A DNA stretch of 64,000 nucleotides from Deltaproteobacteria bacterium HGW-Deltaproteobacteria-18. GTDB lineage: Bacteria > Desulfobacterota > Desulfovibrionia > Desulfovibrionales > Desulfomicrobiaceae. Location of the stretch: the NCBI GenBank assembly GCA_002841885.1, contig PHBE01000011.1, positions 1 to 64,000 on the forward strand. The letters are read 5' to 3'. The notes beneath the pieces are model-generated. The model ran no database searches. It had not been told where the DNA came from and saw nothing but the letters and a program-made list of their open reading frames with translations. Below, piece by piece: positions 39,153 to 48,611 of the stretch; the stretch's first letter is position 1; the number at the start of each line of letters is the position of its first letter. The position numbers were made by a program, and so were the translations under genes.

Positions 39153-40409
39153 TCAGTCATTCCAGATTTCAAGCCGATTCCGGCCGTTGTTCTTCGCCAA
39201 GTACAGTGCCTCATCCGCGTTCTTGAGCATGGCCTCGAGATCCAGATGCGTGGACACGCAAAGGCCGATACTGAGAGAAAAGGAACAGCGAACCCCGCCA
39301 CTGGCAAAATCCGTGGCCGCGACCTCCCGGCGAAACTCATCCAGCAATGCTGCCGCGCTGGAAACATCGTCATCAAGGAGAAGGCAGAACTCTTCCCCGC
39401 CAAGGCGGGCGACAATGCCGCGGTGAGCAAAATACCGCCGCAATTGTTCACCGAGATTTTTGAGTACGACATCACCCGTCTCATGGCCGTACTGATCGTT
39501 GATTTTCTTGAAATGATCGATATCGATCATGGCCAGACAAACCGCATCGCCCCGTTTGCGTTTCTTGCGAATGCGGGACGGCCCCTGCGCAAACAGGTAG
39601 CGGCGGTTGAACAGGCCCGTCAGAAAATCCTTCTCGGAGTAGTCCTTGATGGTCTGAATGTACTCCAGCAGATCCATGTTCTGTGATACTCGGCAGTAAA
39701 ACTCTTCGCTCGAAAAGGGCTTGGTCAGAAAATCGTTGGCTCCGCTTTTGAGGAAGCGCGCCGACAAAAATTCCAGCTCATGGCTGGAAATGCCGATAAT
39801 TGCCATCTCCTCCTTGGGATGACGTGCACGCACGGCACGAACGAAACGTATTCCGTCCATTTCCGGCATTTCGTAATCCGTGATGATGAGCCGGATCTCC
39901 GGATTGGCATTCAATACCTGCAGCCCCTCGCGGCCATTGCACGCCACGAAAACCTGAAACCGGTGAACACGCAGGAGATCCGCGACCATGGTCCGGACCA
40001 TCTCCGAATCCTCGACCACCAGCACCTTGACCTCGCGATTCAGAATCACGCGCCGCGCCTGGCGCACGGCATAGCGCAAACTCTCGCCGCCTTCCTTGAC
40101 CACGTAATCGACGATATTTTTGGACCACAGACGCTCACGCGTCTGGTCCGTGCAATCCCCGGCAAAGACAATGACCGGAATTCCCTTTTCAAGCACGAGG
40201 TCGACCACCTCGCCCTGGGGCGCATCGGGCAGATTGAGATCGAGCATGGCTACCGCGAACTCATGCTCGGCGAGCAAGGCGCGGGTCTCTTCCATGGTGC
40301 TGGCTGAAATGATGCGGCCCGCGACGGCTTCTGCCAAATTTTGGACCAAGACCTGCAAAAACATCTGACTGTCGTCAACAACGAGCACGTTCGGCATATG
40401 GTGAGGCAT
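39153..40409 (-). CDS. Response regulator with two receivers and a GGDEF domain
   Basis: A 418-residue diguanylate cyclase. The first receiver spans about 5-120 (VLVVDDSQMF, AMLDLNLPD), the second about 125-245 (VLVVEDSEMVRT, IITDYEMPEMDG, FLTKPF), and the GGDEF domain 255-418 (DFLTGLFNRRYL, MIDIDHFKKINDQYGHETGD, active-site GGEEF). The domain looks catalytically competent and should make cyclic di-GMP when phosphorylated. No EAL domain is present. The start at ATG 40409 is supported by AAGGA 6 bases upstream; the frame is open to 40487. Confidence 0.92.
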   Translation of the reverse strand: MPHHMPNVLVVDDSQMFLQVLVQNLAEAVAGRIISASTMEETRALLAEHEFAVAMLDLNLPDAPQGEVVDLVLEKGIPVIVFAGDCTDQTRERLWSKNIVDYVVKEGGESLRYAVRQARRVILNREVKVLVVEDSEMVRTMVADLLRVHRFQVFVACNGREGLQVLNANPEIRLIITDYEMPEMDGIRFVRAVRARHPKEEMAIIGISSHELEFLSARFLKSGANDFLTKPFSSEEFYCRVSQNMDLLEYIQTIKDYSEKDFLTGLFNRRYLFAQGPSRIRKKRKRGDAVCLAMIDIDHFKKINDQYGHETGDVVLKNLGEQLRRYFAHRGIVARLGGEEFCLLLDDDVSSAAALLDEFRREVAATDFASGGVRCSFSLSIGLCVSTHLDLEAMLKNADEALYLAKNNGRNRLEIWND

Positions 40410-40511
40410 GGCAAATCCTTGCGTTGTCCAGGACAGGTGGTTATTTAAAAAGATGTACTGGGATGTTCCCGAAACAGCAAGAATCACCCCACAAATTTAG
40501 ACCATGGAGAC

Positions 40512-41153
40512 ATGATGCATTGGGTTCTTCTGGCCAACGGCCCCCTTGAACTTTCGCCCAAAGTCCGGGCCATGGTCTCTTCCGCCGAACGCCTCATCGG
40601 CGTCGATGGAGGCAGCAGACACCTTGAATCCATGGGAATGCTGCCACATTTGGCAGTAGGCGACATGGACTCCATCCCCCAGCAGTTGCTCGCGCACTAC
40701 AAGAGCGAAGAGGTCGAAATGCACCTCCATCCCCCCAAGAAAAACGCCACGGACCTGGAATTGGCTCTGGAACTGGCCTTGGAACGGGGCGCTTCGCGCA
40801 TTTCCCTTCTGGGCGCGACCGGAGGCAGGCTGGACCACACTCTGGGCAACCTCTTCCTGCTAGCCCGTTGCCTGCCGAGCGGGGTTCCGGCCTGCGTCGT
40901 GGATCAGAGCCAATGCATCCACCTGACGGACCAAGCCCTGACCATCACAGGAACCATCGGAGACACCCTGTCCCTGCTCCCCGCCACCCCTCAGGTCAGC
41001 GGTGTGAGCCTGACGGGGCTTGAATATCCGCTCAACGAAGCGACCCTGACATTCGGCACCAGCTGGGGCATGAGCAACGTATTTGTCGAGGCCCAAGCCA
41101 CCGTGACCCTGCGCAGCGGACGACTGTTCGTGTTTCATCTGTACGGAGACTGA
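40512..41153 (+). CDS. thiN: Thiamine pyrophosphokinase
   Basis: A 213-residue protein of the thiamine pyrophosphokinase family: VDGGSRHL and VGDMDSIP in the catalytic domain (28-58), NATDLELALELAL, GATGGRLDHTLGN, and a C-terminal beta domain (GVSLTGLEYPLNEATL, GMSNVF). It transfers pyrophosphate from ATP to thiamine to make the active cofactor. It is divergent from the diguanylate cyclase gene and appears monocistronic. Confidence 0.9.
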   Translation: MMHWVLLANGPLELSPKVRAMVSSAERLIGVDGGSRHLESMGMLPHLAVGDMDSIPQQLLAHYKSEEVEMHLHPPKKNATDLELALELALERGASRISLLGATGGRLDHTLGNLFLLARCLPSGVPACVVDQSQCIHLTDQALTITGTIGDTLSLLPATPQVSGVSLTGLEYPLNEATLTFGTSWGMSNVFVEAQATVTLRSGRLFVFHLYGD

Positions 41154-41348
41154 CGGAGCTTGTGCTTGAAAAATTCATGACCGGTGGCAATGCAAAAAGC
41201 CGTCACCCCTTTAAAAAAGGGGGATTCATGATTTTAACTGCCCGAAAAGAAAGGGGTTCGTATCACTGCCGACATACGCGTCTACCCATGCTGGACACAC
41301 CTTCGCAAAAATGAGCGCTCTGCTGTGCATATCCCATCACATGGACGG

Positions 41349-41376
41349 CATGGATTCCCGCCTACGCGGGAATGAC
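41349..41376. repeat. REP-type palindrome
   Basis: The hairpin GATTCCCGCC TAC GCGGGAATGAC is the same REP family as at 16972, 52033 and 52315, here without the 175-base core. It sits in the 291-base gap between the thiamine pyrophosphokinase gene and proB. That gap also has a CCCCTTT/AAAGGGG hairpin at about 41206-41224 and nothing else that I can name. Confidence 0.7.
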
Positions 41377-41444
41377 ACCGGGAAGGTGCGCATATTTGAG
41401 ACTTGGCTTCACAAAAAGAACTGCATTTGGATTATGTTGACACC

Positions 41445-42599
41445 TTAAAGGGTGCTGTCCAGCACCATGTTGTCGCGATGCACAACCTCTTGATGCGGGC
41501 AGGGCCCCAGGATTTTCTCGATCTCGGGGCTGCTCAGGCCCTGAATCTTGCGCAGTTCGGCAGCCTTGAAGTTGATCAGTCCAACGCCCACGGTTCCGCC
41601 GTCGAGACGGCCGATCCGGACCAGGGCTCCCATGCCGAAATTTCCGTCCACCCCGACGACTCCGGCGGCCAACAGGCTCTTGCCCTTGCTTGTCAGGGCG
41701 CGAGCAGCACCGTCATCGACCACGACGGTTCCGACCGGGTCCAGGTGGTAGGCCAGCCAGAACTTGCGGCCCGAGAGCATCTTCTGGGTCGGTGCGATCC
41801 AGGAGCCCAGATCTTCGAGATCGAACACGCGCTCCAGCACGTGCTTCTGACGACCCGAGACGATAAGCGTCGGGACACCGATGCTCGCTGCGCGACGCGC
41901 GGCCATGAGCTTGCTGAGCATGCCGCCGGTTCCGGCTCCGGTCTTGCCCCGGCACATGGACTGCAGATTGAGATCGGAAATGTTTTCGATGCAGGGCACA
42001 AAGCGGGCGTCGGGATTTTCCAACGGATTGTCGTCGAACACGCCGTCAGCGGAGGTCAGGTTGATGATCACATCTGCCCCGACCAGGTTGGCGACCATGG
42101 ACGACAGGGCGTCGTTGTCGCCGAATTTGAGTTCCTGAACGGCCACCGTGTCATTCTCGTTGACGATGGGGATGACCTTCCAGTCCAGCAAACGGTACAT
42201 GGTGTTGCGGGCGTTCAGGAATCGCTCGCGACTGCGAAGGTCGTCCTTGGTCAAAAGGACCTGCGCCGTGATCTTCTCGTAGTGCGCAAAAGCCTCGTCA
42301 TAGCTGTGCATGAGGCGGCTCTGGCCCACGGCCGAGGCGGCCTGCTTGTGCACCATGCAACCGGCGGCCTTGTCCGCGCCGAGAACGCAGCGACCGGCAG
42401 CCACGGCCCCTGAGGTCACGAGCACGATCTCAAGGCCCCGGTCATGCAGCCCCGCGATCTGGTCGGCCAGGCGGTTGACCACGCGCGGGTCGAGGCCCTT
42501 TTCCGTGGTCAACACTGCGCTGCCAATCTTGATGATGACCCTTTTGGCCTTCTCCAGAATCCGGCGACGCTGCTCGCGCCAATCAGTCGATAGTTCCAT
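41445..42599 (-). CDS. proB: Glutamate 5-kinase
   Basis: A 384-residue ProB with the amino acid kinase domain (RVIIKIGSAVLT at about 20, LVTSGAVAAGR, VIPIVNENDTVAV, FGDNDALSSMVANLVGADV, GTGGMLSKLMAARRA) and a C-terminal PUA domain from about 290. It catalyses the first step of proline synthesis. The start ATG lies inside the 3' end of obg (17-base overlap, different frame), a common obg-proB arrangement. Confidence 0.93.
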   Translation of the reverse strand: MELSTDWREQRRRILEKAKRVIIKIGSAVLTTEKGLDPRVVNRLADQIAGLHDRGLEIVLVTSGAVAAGRCVLGADKAAGCMVHKQAASAVGQSRLMHSYDEAFAHYEKITAQVLLTKDDLRSRERFLNARNTMYRLLDWKVIPIVNENDTVAVQELKFGDNDALSSMVANLVGADVIINLTSADGVFDDNPLENPDARFVPCIENISDLNLQSMCRGKTGAGTGGMLSKLMAARRAASIGVPTLIVSGRQKHVLERVFDLEDLGSWIAPTQKMLSGRKFWLAYHLDPVGTVVVDDGAARALTSKGKSLLAAGVVGVDGNFGMGALVRIGRLDGGTVGVGLINFKAAELRKIQGLSSPEIEKILGPCPHQEVVHRDNMVLDSTL

Positions 42600-43620
42600 G
42601 TTCGGTTTCATCCTTGACGGTCTGCAGATGCAGGTCCCACATGGCATCCAGCACCACGTCCACTCCGGTTTCATCCAACGCCGACATGAAGTACACCTTG
42701 AGTCCAAGCTGGTCAAAGGCGGCCCGCACCTCGGCCAAGCGCTCTTCATCAACCAGATCGATCTTGTTGATGACACGAAGCTGAGGCTTCTCGCCAAGCG
42801 CCGGATCGAACATGCGCAGCTCGTCATCAAGTATGTGGAACCCGGACAATGGGTCATCCACATTCACATCCTCGATGCTCAGGATATGAACCAGAAAGCG
42901 GGACCGCTCCACGTGGCGCAGAAAGGTGTGACCCAGACCCTGCCCCGTGTGTGCGCCTTCGATGAGGCCGGGAATGTCAGCCACGACCAGCTTGCGTTCG
43001 TGTTCATCGATGACCACGCCCAGGTTGGGTGACAGCGTGGTAAACGGATAGGCCGCGATTTTAGGACGGGCCGCGGAAATACGCGAAATGAGGGTCGACT
43101 TGCCCGCGTTGGGGAGCCCCAGGAGTCCTACATCGGCAAAGACCTTGAGCTCGAGGCGGATGTATTTTTCCACCCCCGGCTCTCCGGGCTGCGCGAAACG
43201 GGGCACCTGCATGACGGAGGACTTGAAATGGGCATTGCCCTTGCCTCCGCGCCCGCCTTCGGCCACGACGATCTCCTGGCCGTCTTTCGTGAAGTCGGCG
43301 ATGAGCCGCTCCTGACCGTCCACTTCCTCGAAAACCTGGGTGCCCACGGGCACCTCGACGACCCTGTCTTCGCCGGCGCGGCCGTAACACAGCCGCCCGC
43401 CACCTGGCTTGCCGCTCTCGGCTTCCTGTATGGATGCGTGACGATAATCGTAAAGGGTCAACAGGTTGTTGTTGGCGCGCATGATGATGTCACCGCCCTT
43501 ACCCCCGTCCCCTCCGTCGGGCCCGCCCCTGGGCACGTATTTTTCCCGACGGAACGAAACACTGCCCTGACCACCGCTTCCGGAACGGATGATGATCTTG
43601 GCCTCATCTACAAATCTCAT
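42583..43620 (-). CDS. obg: Ribosome-associated GTPase Obg/CgtA
   Basis: A 345-residue Obg. The glycine-rich Obg fold is at 1-158 (MRFVDEAKIIIRSGSGGQGS, GGPDGGDGGKGG) and the GTPase domain follows (GLPNAGKSTL, DIPGLIEGAH, NKIDLVDE). The variable C-terminal extension is absent. It acts in 50S subunit maturation and stress signalling. The frame is open upstream to 43680, but MRFVDEAK at 43620 is the family start. It is downstream of rplU and rpmA, the classic order. Confidence 0.95.
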   Translation of the reverse strand: MRFVDEAKIIIRSGSGGQGSVSFRREKYVPRGGPDGGDGGKGGDIIMRANNNLLTLYDYRHASIQEAESGKPGGGRLCYGRAGEDRVVEVPVGTQVFEEVDGQERLIADFTKDGQEIVVAEGGRGGKGNAHFKSSVMQVPRFAQPGEPGVEKYIRLELKVFADVGLLGLPNAGKSTLISRISAARPKIAAYPFTTLSPNLGVVIDEHERKLVVADIPGLIEGAHTGQGLGHTFLRHVERSRFLVHILSIEDVNVDDPLSGFHILDDELRMFDPALGEKPQLRVINKIDLVDEERLAEVRAAFDQLGLKVYFMSALDETGVDVVLDAMWDLHLQTVKDETEHGTID

Positions 43621-43658
43621 GTTCTCTCCAAGCCCGGGGCGCATGACCGCCGGACAGC

Positions 43659-43697
43659 AAAAAAAGCCGCCCAAGAGCACTCTCTTGAAGCGGCTTG
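43659..43697 (-). terminator. Terminator/attenuator between rpmA and obg
   Basis: On the minus strand, AGCCGCTTCAAGAGA pairs with TCTTGGGCGGCT and is followed by seven T residues. It probably lowers obg-proB expression relative to the ribosomal protein genes. Confidence 0.75.
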
Positions 43698-43721
43698 AAA
43701 AAGGCTTGTGCTGGACAAGAC

Positions 43722-43988
43722 CTAGACAGCAGGAACGATATTGACCCTGGTCTTGACCTTGTTCTTGCGGGTATACTTTTCAAACTTCACGACTCCGTCG
43801 ATCAGTGCGAAAAGAGTGAAATCCTTGCCCACGCCAACGTTAACGCCGGGATGAACCTTGGTGCCATGCTGACGCACAAGAATGTTGCCCGCCAAAACCG
43901 TCTGGCCACCGAACTTTTTCACGCCAAGTCGCTGACCGGCACTGTCGCGACCGTTGCGTGAACTACCACCTGCTTTTTTATGAGCCAT
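43722..43988 (-). CDS. rpmA: Ribosomal protein bL27
   Basis: An 88-residue bL27 starting [20 protein letters not shown], the conserved N terminus near the peptidyl-transferase centre, with [15 protein letters not shown] in the middle. There is no N-terminal extension of the Firmicutes type that would need cleavage. It lies 15 bases downstream of rplU. Confidence 0.97.
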   Translation of the reverse strand: MAHKKAGGSSRNGRDSAGQRLGVKKFGGQTVLAGNILVRQHGTKVHPGVNVGVGKDFTLFALIDGVVKFEKYTRKNKVKTRVNIVPAV

Positions 43989-44003
43989 TATTTCCTCCCG
44001 ACA

Positions 44004-44315
44004 CTAGGCCTGAATGGATTTCACTTTCAGGGTTGTATAATCCTGACGGTGACCCTGGGTTCTACGATAATCCTTGCGGCGTTTCTTTTTGAAAATGATG
44101 ATCTTCTTGTCACGACCATGCTCAACCACTTCGCACTGTACGGCTGCGCCGTCGACGAATGGCTGGCCGATCTTGACGTCGGCGCCTGTTCCGACAAGCA
44201 GGATCTTGTCCAGAGTGAGCTCTGAACCGGCCTGCACGTCAAGCTTGGCTACCTTCAGACTGCGGCCTTCTTCCACACGAAACTGCTTTCCGCCCGTTTC
44301 CACGATTGCAAACAT
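44004..44315 (-). CDS. rplU: Ribosomal protein bL21
   Basis: A 103-residue bL21: MFAIVETGGKQFRVEEG at the start and RRKDYRRTQGHRQDYT near the C terminus, the usual length. The frame is open to 44432, but ATG 44315 has GGAGG eight bases upstream. A leader of roughly 100 bases before the gene may hold an autoregulatory RNA structure; I could not identify one. Confidence 0.97.
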   Translation of the reverse strand: MFAIVETGGKQFRVEEGRSLKVAKLDVQAGSELTLDKILLVGTGADVKIGQPFVDGAAVQCEVVEHGRDKKIIIFKKKRRKDYRRTQGHRQDYTTLKVKSIQA

Positions 44316-44466
44316 CTTGCGTCCTCCAAAATATTGAACGACGTGGCTACCTCTTCCGAAGCGCCCCGTCAAGACTTTCATAACGCTATAAAGCCGTCCG
44401 GAGCAGGACAGCTGTCGAGAGGGAGGATGCAAATAAAACGAAACCCGAGGAGCGTCAACAAAAACT

Positions 44467-47103
44467 TCAAGAACACCAGGTTCCGAGTGTCTCGACCAGA
44501 TCTTGCAGGCTGTAGGGTTTGGACAGATGGTCGTTCATGCCCGCTTCCAGGCTCTTGCGCTGGTCCGATTCCAGGGCGTGGGCGGTCAGGGCGATGATCG
44601 GCACGCTCAGCCCCATGGCCCTGATTTTCCTGGTGGCCTCGAGCCCGTCCATGACTGGCATCTGGATATCCATGAGCACTATGTCGAAAATCTGTCCGGC
44701 CGACAAAACCTCGACCGCATCCCGCCCGTTCTCGACCAGATGCACGTCCTTCACGTTCAGGCTGCGCAGCATCTTCATCAGCAAACTTCGGTTGAACGGA
44801 TTATCCTCGGCCGCCAAAACCCGGAGGCGTCCAAAAGAACGCTCGTCGGCGACAACGGCTGGAAGCGGCCGCGCTGGGGCGGTTGCGGCCACACTCATGT
44901 CCAGAGAGAAGGAGAACGTGCTGCCCTGACCGACCGTGCTTTGCACGGTGATGCCGCTGCCGCCCAAAAGGCGCACCAGGCTGTTGGCGATGGTCAGGCC
45001 CAGTCCTGTGCCCCCGTACTCGCGGGTCAGGGAGCCATCCGCTTGCTCGAAGGAAATGAAGATCCCCTGCTGCCGGTCCGGAGAAATGCCAATCCCGGTG
45101 TCGCGCACGGAAAAACAAAGCGCGGTCTTGCCTGCCGCGCCCCTCTCCCCGCGTACGAGAAGCTCCACGCCGCCGTGTTCCGTGAATTTTATGGCGTTGC
45201 CGACCAGGTTGACCAGAATCTGCGTCAGCCGCCCGGAATCCGTACTCACCACCTGTGGCAACCCGGAAGTGACCAGACTCAGGTCAAGCCCCTTTTTCTG
45301 CGCCTGATCGCTGAACATGGTCTGCACGCGCGCAAGCAGTTCGCCCAAATCGACATCCTCGGGCACGATGCGCAGCATGCCGGCCTCTATCTTGGAAAAA
45401 TCGAGAATGTCGTTGATAATGACCAGAAGACTCTCGGCGCAGACCCGAATTCCCTGCACGCAGTCCGCCTGTTCAGGATCAAGTCGGGTCCTGGCCAGCA
45501 ATTCCCCGTGGCCGAGAATGGAGTTCATGGGCGTACGGATTTCGTGACTCATGTTGGCCAGAAACATGCTTTTCGCCTGGGATGCGGCTTCCGCTCTGCG
45601 CCGGGCATCGACAATTTCTGTGACCTCGATGACGCTGACGATCATGCCGCCGAAAACCTCCGCGCCAAGGACAGGCTGCATGCGCACCACGAGGGCCATG
45701 TCCCGGAACGACTCCAGCTGGATTTCCCGCAGCCGGGTCCGCGGATTTTCCTGCAAGGCGCGCAATCCCTGCGCCATTTGCGCCCCGAGGATCCCGTCTG
45801 GAAAGAGGTCCCAAACTTTCAGCCCCAAAAGCCCGGCGGCTTCGATACCCAGGATACGGCACAGACTCTCGTTGACCTCAAGCACGCCGCCGCGCTCGTC
45901 AGTCAGGGCAACGCCTTCATCAATCCCGAAAAGCAGCGACTCGAGCCGCGATTTTTCCTGCAGAAGTTCGCGCTCGGCCTGCTTGCGCTGAGTCACGTCC
46001 ATGAACACTTCAAGAATCAGGGTTTCGCCCTGCAGGATGACCGGAATGGAACTCTTGATCACGTCGAGCGTTCGCCCTTCCAGGGCGCGCATGCGCACCT
46101 CGTGCTCGAACTCGACCCGGGGCTGTCGTTCGGGACCATCGTCGTGCGCGCGTTCATAGAACATGTCCCACGGGACGCGGCGTTCGAAAAACCAGCCGGG
46201 TTCGATATCAAGGAGGTTGGTCGCGGCAAGGTTGACCCGGCGAATGATCCTGTCCTGGCCCAGAATGGCGATGCCTACCGGCAACGCCTCCAGAATCCTT
46301 TCCATGCCCGCGTTGGCCTCCACCACGGCCGCGCCGTCTTTTTCCCGCAACTGGAGCATTTCCGCAAATGAAAGCATGATGCGCACGCACAGCGTGACCA
46401 TGCCCGCCACCAAAATAATGACCAACCCGCAGGTCATGGCCAGGAGCCGGTTGGCGTTGGTCTGATGAGCCTCGATGGCTCGGGCGATCCGGGCCCTGAT
46501 GTCACGCTGAAGAATGTCGGCCGTTATCGCCGCCTGTCCGAACAAGACCTCGGCCTGTGCATGGACGGCCGCCATATCGGAATCCGGCCCCTCTGCTTTC
46601 GATCCATCCAGGGCATGCAGCAGATTGCGCACCATGAAGTGCCCTAGATCCGAAATCTCCTGCACCACGGGAACGAGCTTCGAGGCCTCTTTCAGGAGCT
46701 CTGGAGGCATGGGCCGGGCCAGACGTATTTCCTGGTCCGCAGCCTGCCCGTCAGAATCGTCCGCGCCAAGCACGCCACCCTGATGCATCACGACCAGAGC
46801 TCCCCGCGAACGCATGAGCGCCCTGTCGATCCCGGATTCAAGCGCAAAGAGCCCGGACAGGTTCGAGACGGCAGGCAGGCGGTCAAAACCCAGACGGGCC
46901 GAGCTCATTTCAACGCGAAAGGTCTGGACCAGGTCCAGCTGAGCCTGCTCGGCCTTCATCAGCAGCTGATGTTCCCGGATGACCCGGTAGCGGTAGGCTT
47001 CCTTTACCCCCAATGCGGCAACACCCAGCAGCATGAGCACCAGCAGCCCCAATACCCGCCGCTGGTTGGCATGCCCCAGATTTCTGAAAGAAAGATTCTT
47101 CAT
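44467..47103 (-). CDS. Membrane hybrid sensor histidine kinase
   Basis: An 878-residue hybrid kinase. Two membrane helices (about 17-34 and 222-242) frame a periplasmic, mostly helical sensor region. Two PAS-like domains follow (about 265-380 and 385-500), then HisKA with the phosphorylated His in [14 protein letters not shown], HATPase ([36 protein letters not shown]) and a C-terminal receiver with the Asp in [12 protein letters not shown]. The output partner is not adjacent. The gene start overlaps the comF stop by four bases. Confidence 0.93.
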   Translation of the reverse strand: MKNLSFRNLGHANQRRVLGLLVLMLLGVAALGVKEAYRYRVIREHQLLMKAEQAQLDLVQTFRVEMSSARLGFDRLPAVSNLSGLFALESGIDRALMRSRGALVVMHQGGVLGADDSDGQAADQEIRLARPMPPELLKEASKLVPVVQEISDLGHFMVRNLLHALDGSKAEGPDSDMAAVHAQAEVLFGQAAITADILQRDIRARIARAIEAHQTNANRLLAMTCGLVIILVAGMVTLCVRIMLSFAEMLQLREKDGAAVVEANAGMERILEALPVGIAILGQDRIIRRVNLAATNLLDIEPGWFFERRVPWDMFYERAHDDGPERQPRVEFEHEVRMRALEGRTLDVIKSSIPVILQGETLILEVFMDVTQRKQAERELLQEKSRLESLLFGIDEGVALTDERGGVLEVNESLCRILGIEAAGLLGLKVWDLFPDGILGAQMAQGLRALQENPRTRLREIQLESFRDMALVVRMQPVLGAEVFGGMIVSVIEVTEIVDARRRAEAASQAKSMFLANMSHEIRTPMNSILGHGELLARTRLDPEQADCVQGIRVCAESLLVIINDILDFSKIEAGMLRIVPEDVDLGELLARVQTMFSDQAQKKGLDLSLVTSGLPQVVSTDSGRLTQILVNLVGNAIKFTEHGGVELLVRGERGAAGKTALCFSVRDTGIGISPDRQQGIFISFEQADGSLTREYGGTGLGLTIANSLVRLLGGSGITVQSTVGQGSTFSFSLDMSVAATAPARPLPAVVADERSFGRLRVLAAEDNPFNRSLLMKMLRSLNVKDVHLVENGRDAVEVLSAGQIFDIVLMDIQMPVMDGLEATRKIRAMGLSVPIIALTAHALESDQRKSLEAGMNDHLSKPYSLQDLVETLGTWCS

Positions 47104-47825
47104 ACCGCCCTGCCCAGAAAAAAAATGTCCACGCGCCGCGCTTTGGCGGCAAGACAGGCCTTTGCGCAGGCCGTCAGGGTCGCGCCAGTGGTCATGACGT
47201 CATCGACCAGCAGAACATGCTGTCCGGACAAATTGGTGGCCGCCTCGAAAGCGCCCGCGACGTTGCGATGCCGCTCGGCCCGGCCCAGACTTGACTGGGC
47301 CCTGGTATCCCGGGTCTTGCGCAAACCAGAAAGAAGAGGGGCAAGGCCGATGACCTTGCCAAGCATGCGCGCCAGTTCCACGCTCTGATTGAAGCCGCGA
47401 TCGAGCACTCTTGCGGGCAGCATTGGCACGGGAACGATACAATCGGGGCAGGGCAGACAGTGCCTGCCCCAGGCCTGACGGACGAGGTCGCCCAGCAGCA
47501 GCCCCAGGCCGTGGTCATGGTTGAACTTGTGCTGGTGAATGAGATCGCGCAGCGCCCCGGAGTAGGGCCCATGAAAAGCCACGCCCGACCATGGGGGCTT
47601 GCCCAGGCGGCAGCTCAGACAGGAATATGCAGGGGTTGCGGAGTCTTGGTAGCAGGTTCCGCAGTCGGGGCAATAGCCACCGACGCGAGGGGCAAGGAGC
47701 TCCCGGCAATCCGGGCAAAGAGGAAAGTCGGTCGCGTGTTCGAGCACAGCCGCACAAAATTGACAGCGTCGACCGGCCACATGCAACACGGCGGCAAGCC
47801 CGCGCGCAAGCCTCGCCCCTACCAT
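47100..47825 (-). CDS. comF: ComF-family phosphoribosyltransferase-like protein
   Basis: A 241-residue ComF family protein: an N-terminal zinc finger-like cysteine set (CQFC, CPDC, CPDCGTC, CLSC) and a phosphoribosyltransferase fold with [18 protein letters not shown] and the PRPP-binding loop [14 protein letters not shown]. Relatives assist DNA uptake in competent bacteria, although ComF is also common in species not known to be competent. It overlaps both neighbours by a few bases. Confidence 0.9.
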   Translation of the reverse strand: MVGARLARGLAAVLHVAGRRCQFCAAVLEHATDFPLCPDCRELLAPRVGGYCPDCGTCYQDSATPAYSCLSCRLGKPPWSGVAFHGPYSGALRDLIHQHKFNHDHGLGLLLGDLVRQAWGRHCLPCPDCIVPVPMLPARVLDRGFNQSVELARMLGKVIGLAPLLSGLRKTRDTRAQSSLGRAERHRNVAGAFEAATNLSGQHVLLVDDVMTTGATLTACAKACLAAKARRVDIFFLGRAV

Positions 47826-48379
47826 CCGCTGCTCCCGGCCAAGTCACGCACGGCGTCCACGGCCGCACTATCCCGCGAAAAATCATCTGCGCCGTCCAGA
47901 CCGCGCAGAAAAAGTGCCTGTTCGATGCGAAAATCAAAAATCCGCAGGAAATAACGCAAAGTCGGCATGATGCCCGTGAAAAGGTTTTCACCACGCGTCC
48001 GCCCCGCCACCAACACGATGTAGGCCCGGCGTTCGGCCCCCGGCGTCCGCAGACCGTTTTGCCTGGCCATGTATCTGGACTGGGAACGGTCGATCCAGGC
48101 CTTGGCCTGACTTGGCAGATGATAGAAATAGACAGGTGCGGTCAGGACCAGTCCGGAGGCATGGTCAAGCCGCGAAAAAAGCTCTTCCGCCCCGTCCGCG
48201 CCAATCCTGCACAGGCCGTCTTCGGAGCAGAACCCGCATCCAGTGCAGGGCTCCATCCGGTGATCGCGCAAAAAAACGGGACGGGAAGGCCTGGCGAGGC
48301 TACGCGCGAAAAGAGCGGCGGCATGATCGCTGTTTCCGCCCGCCCGGGGGCTCATGGACATGATCAGGGGTTCGTTCAT
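47819..48379 (-). CDS. Flavodoxin-fold NAD(P)H-dependent FMN reductase-like protein
   Basis: A 186-residue protein of the NADPH-dependent FMN reductase / iron-sulfur flavoprotein group. It has the phosphate-loop-like SMSPRAGGNSDHAA at 8-21, the cysteine cluster CTGCGFCSEDGLC at about 45-57 and LTAPVYFYHLPSQAKAWIDR. The compact cysteine set could hold an iron-sulfur cluster as in Isf proteins. Electron donor and acceptor are unknown. The start overlaps the stop of the candidate selenoprotein gene by four bases (ATGA). Confidence 0.82.
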   Translation of the reverse strand: MNEPLIMSMSPRAGGNSDHAAALFARSLARPSRPVFLRDHRMEPCTGCGFCSEDGLCRIGADGAEELFSRLDHASGLVLTAPVYFYHLPSQAKAWIDRSQSRYMARQNGLRTPGAERRAYIVLVAGRTRGENLFTGIMPTLRYFLRIFDFRIEQALFLRGLDGADDFSRDSAAVDAVRDLAGSSGW

Positions 48380-48603
48380 GAACGTGGCTTGCGAACGAAT
48401 TCCGCCCGCACGAACTCGCCGACTTCGCTCAGGCTCAAAATCCAGTCGGTTTCCACATAGAGGGCGTTCTCAAGCTGGGGCACCACGGCCGGCTTGACCC
48501 AAAACACCTGTTTGTCCGTACGGCTGAAACGCAGCTGCCAACTGGCATCCACTCCCACGTGTCAGCACTTGTCCCGGAAATCATGTTCGCCTTCGGGGAT
48601 CAT
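48376..48603 (-). CDS. Candidate selenoprotein (75 residues, in-frame TGA at codon 14)
   Basis: ATG 48603 is preceded by AGGAG at 5-base spacing. The frame reads MIPEGEHDFRDKC, then TGA (48562-48564), then HVGVDASWQLRFSRTDKQ and on to a stop at 48376, four bases overlapping the next gene. Beyond the TGA the codon use is that of a normal gene here, yet the only other starts (GTG 48558, GTG 48552) lack a ribosome binding site. A stem-loop, GUGG A UGCC AGUU GGCA G CUGC (48552-48531), has its apical loop 19-22 nucleotides after the UGA, the spacing of bacterial SECIS elements. Cys13-Sec14 would be a redox pair. I recognise no family. Alternatives: a nonsense mutation or an unrelated short GTG gene. 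Direct observation: RBS, TGA, frame; inference: selenocysteine. Confidence 0.6.
48531..48552 (-). promoter_or_regulatory. Candidate bacterial SECIS element
   Basis: The hairpin starts 10 nucleotides 3' of the in-frame TGA. Outer stem GUGG/CUGC, an A-G mismatch, inner stem UGCC/GGCA with an additional A-U possible, and loop AGUU containing a G. The layout resembles the E. coli fdhF element in distance and size but lacks its exact GGUC loop. Confidence 0.4.
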
Positions 48604-48611
48604 GGCCACTC

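Noticed and set aside
44503-46371. 622-codon open frame antisense to the hybrid kinase
   Set aside because: Shadow of the kinase gene, with no start signal or domain.
48376-48558. A 60-residue gene starting at GTG 48558
   Set aside because: There is no ribosome binding site before this GTG, and the ATG at 48603 with AGGAG in the same frame explains the region better if the TGA is read as selenocysteine.
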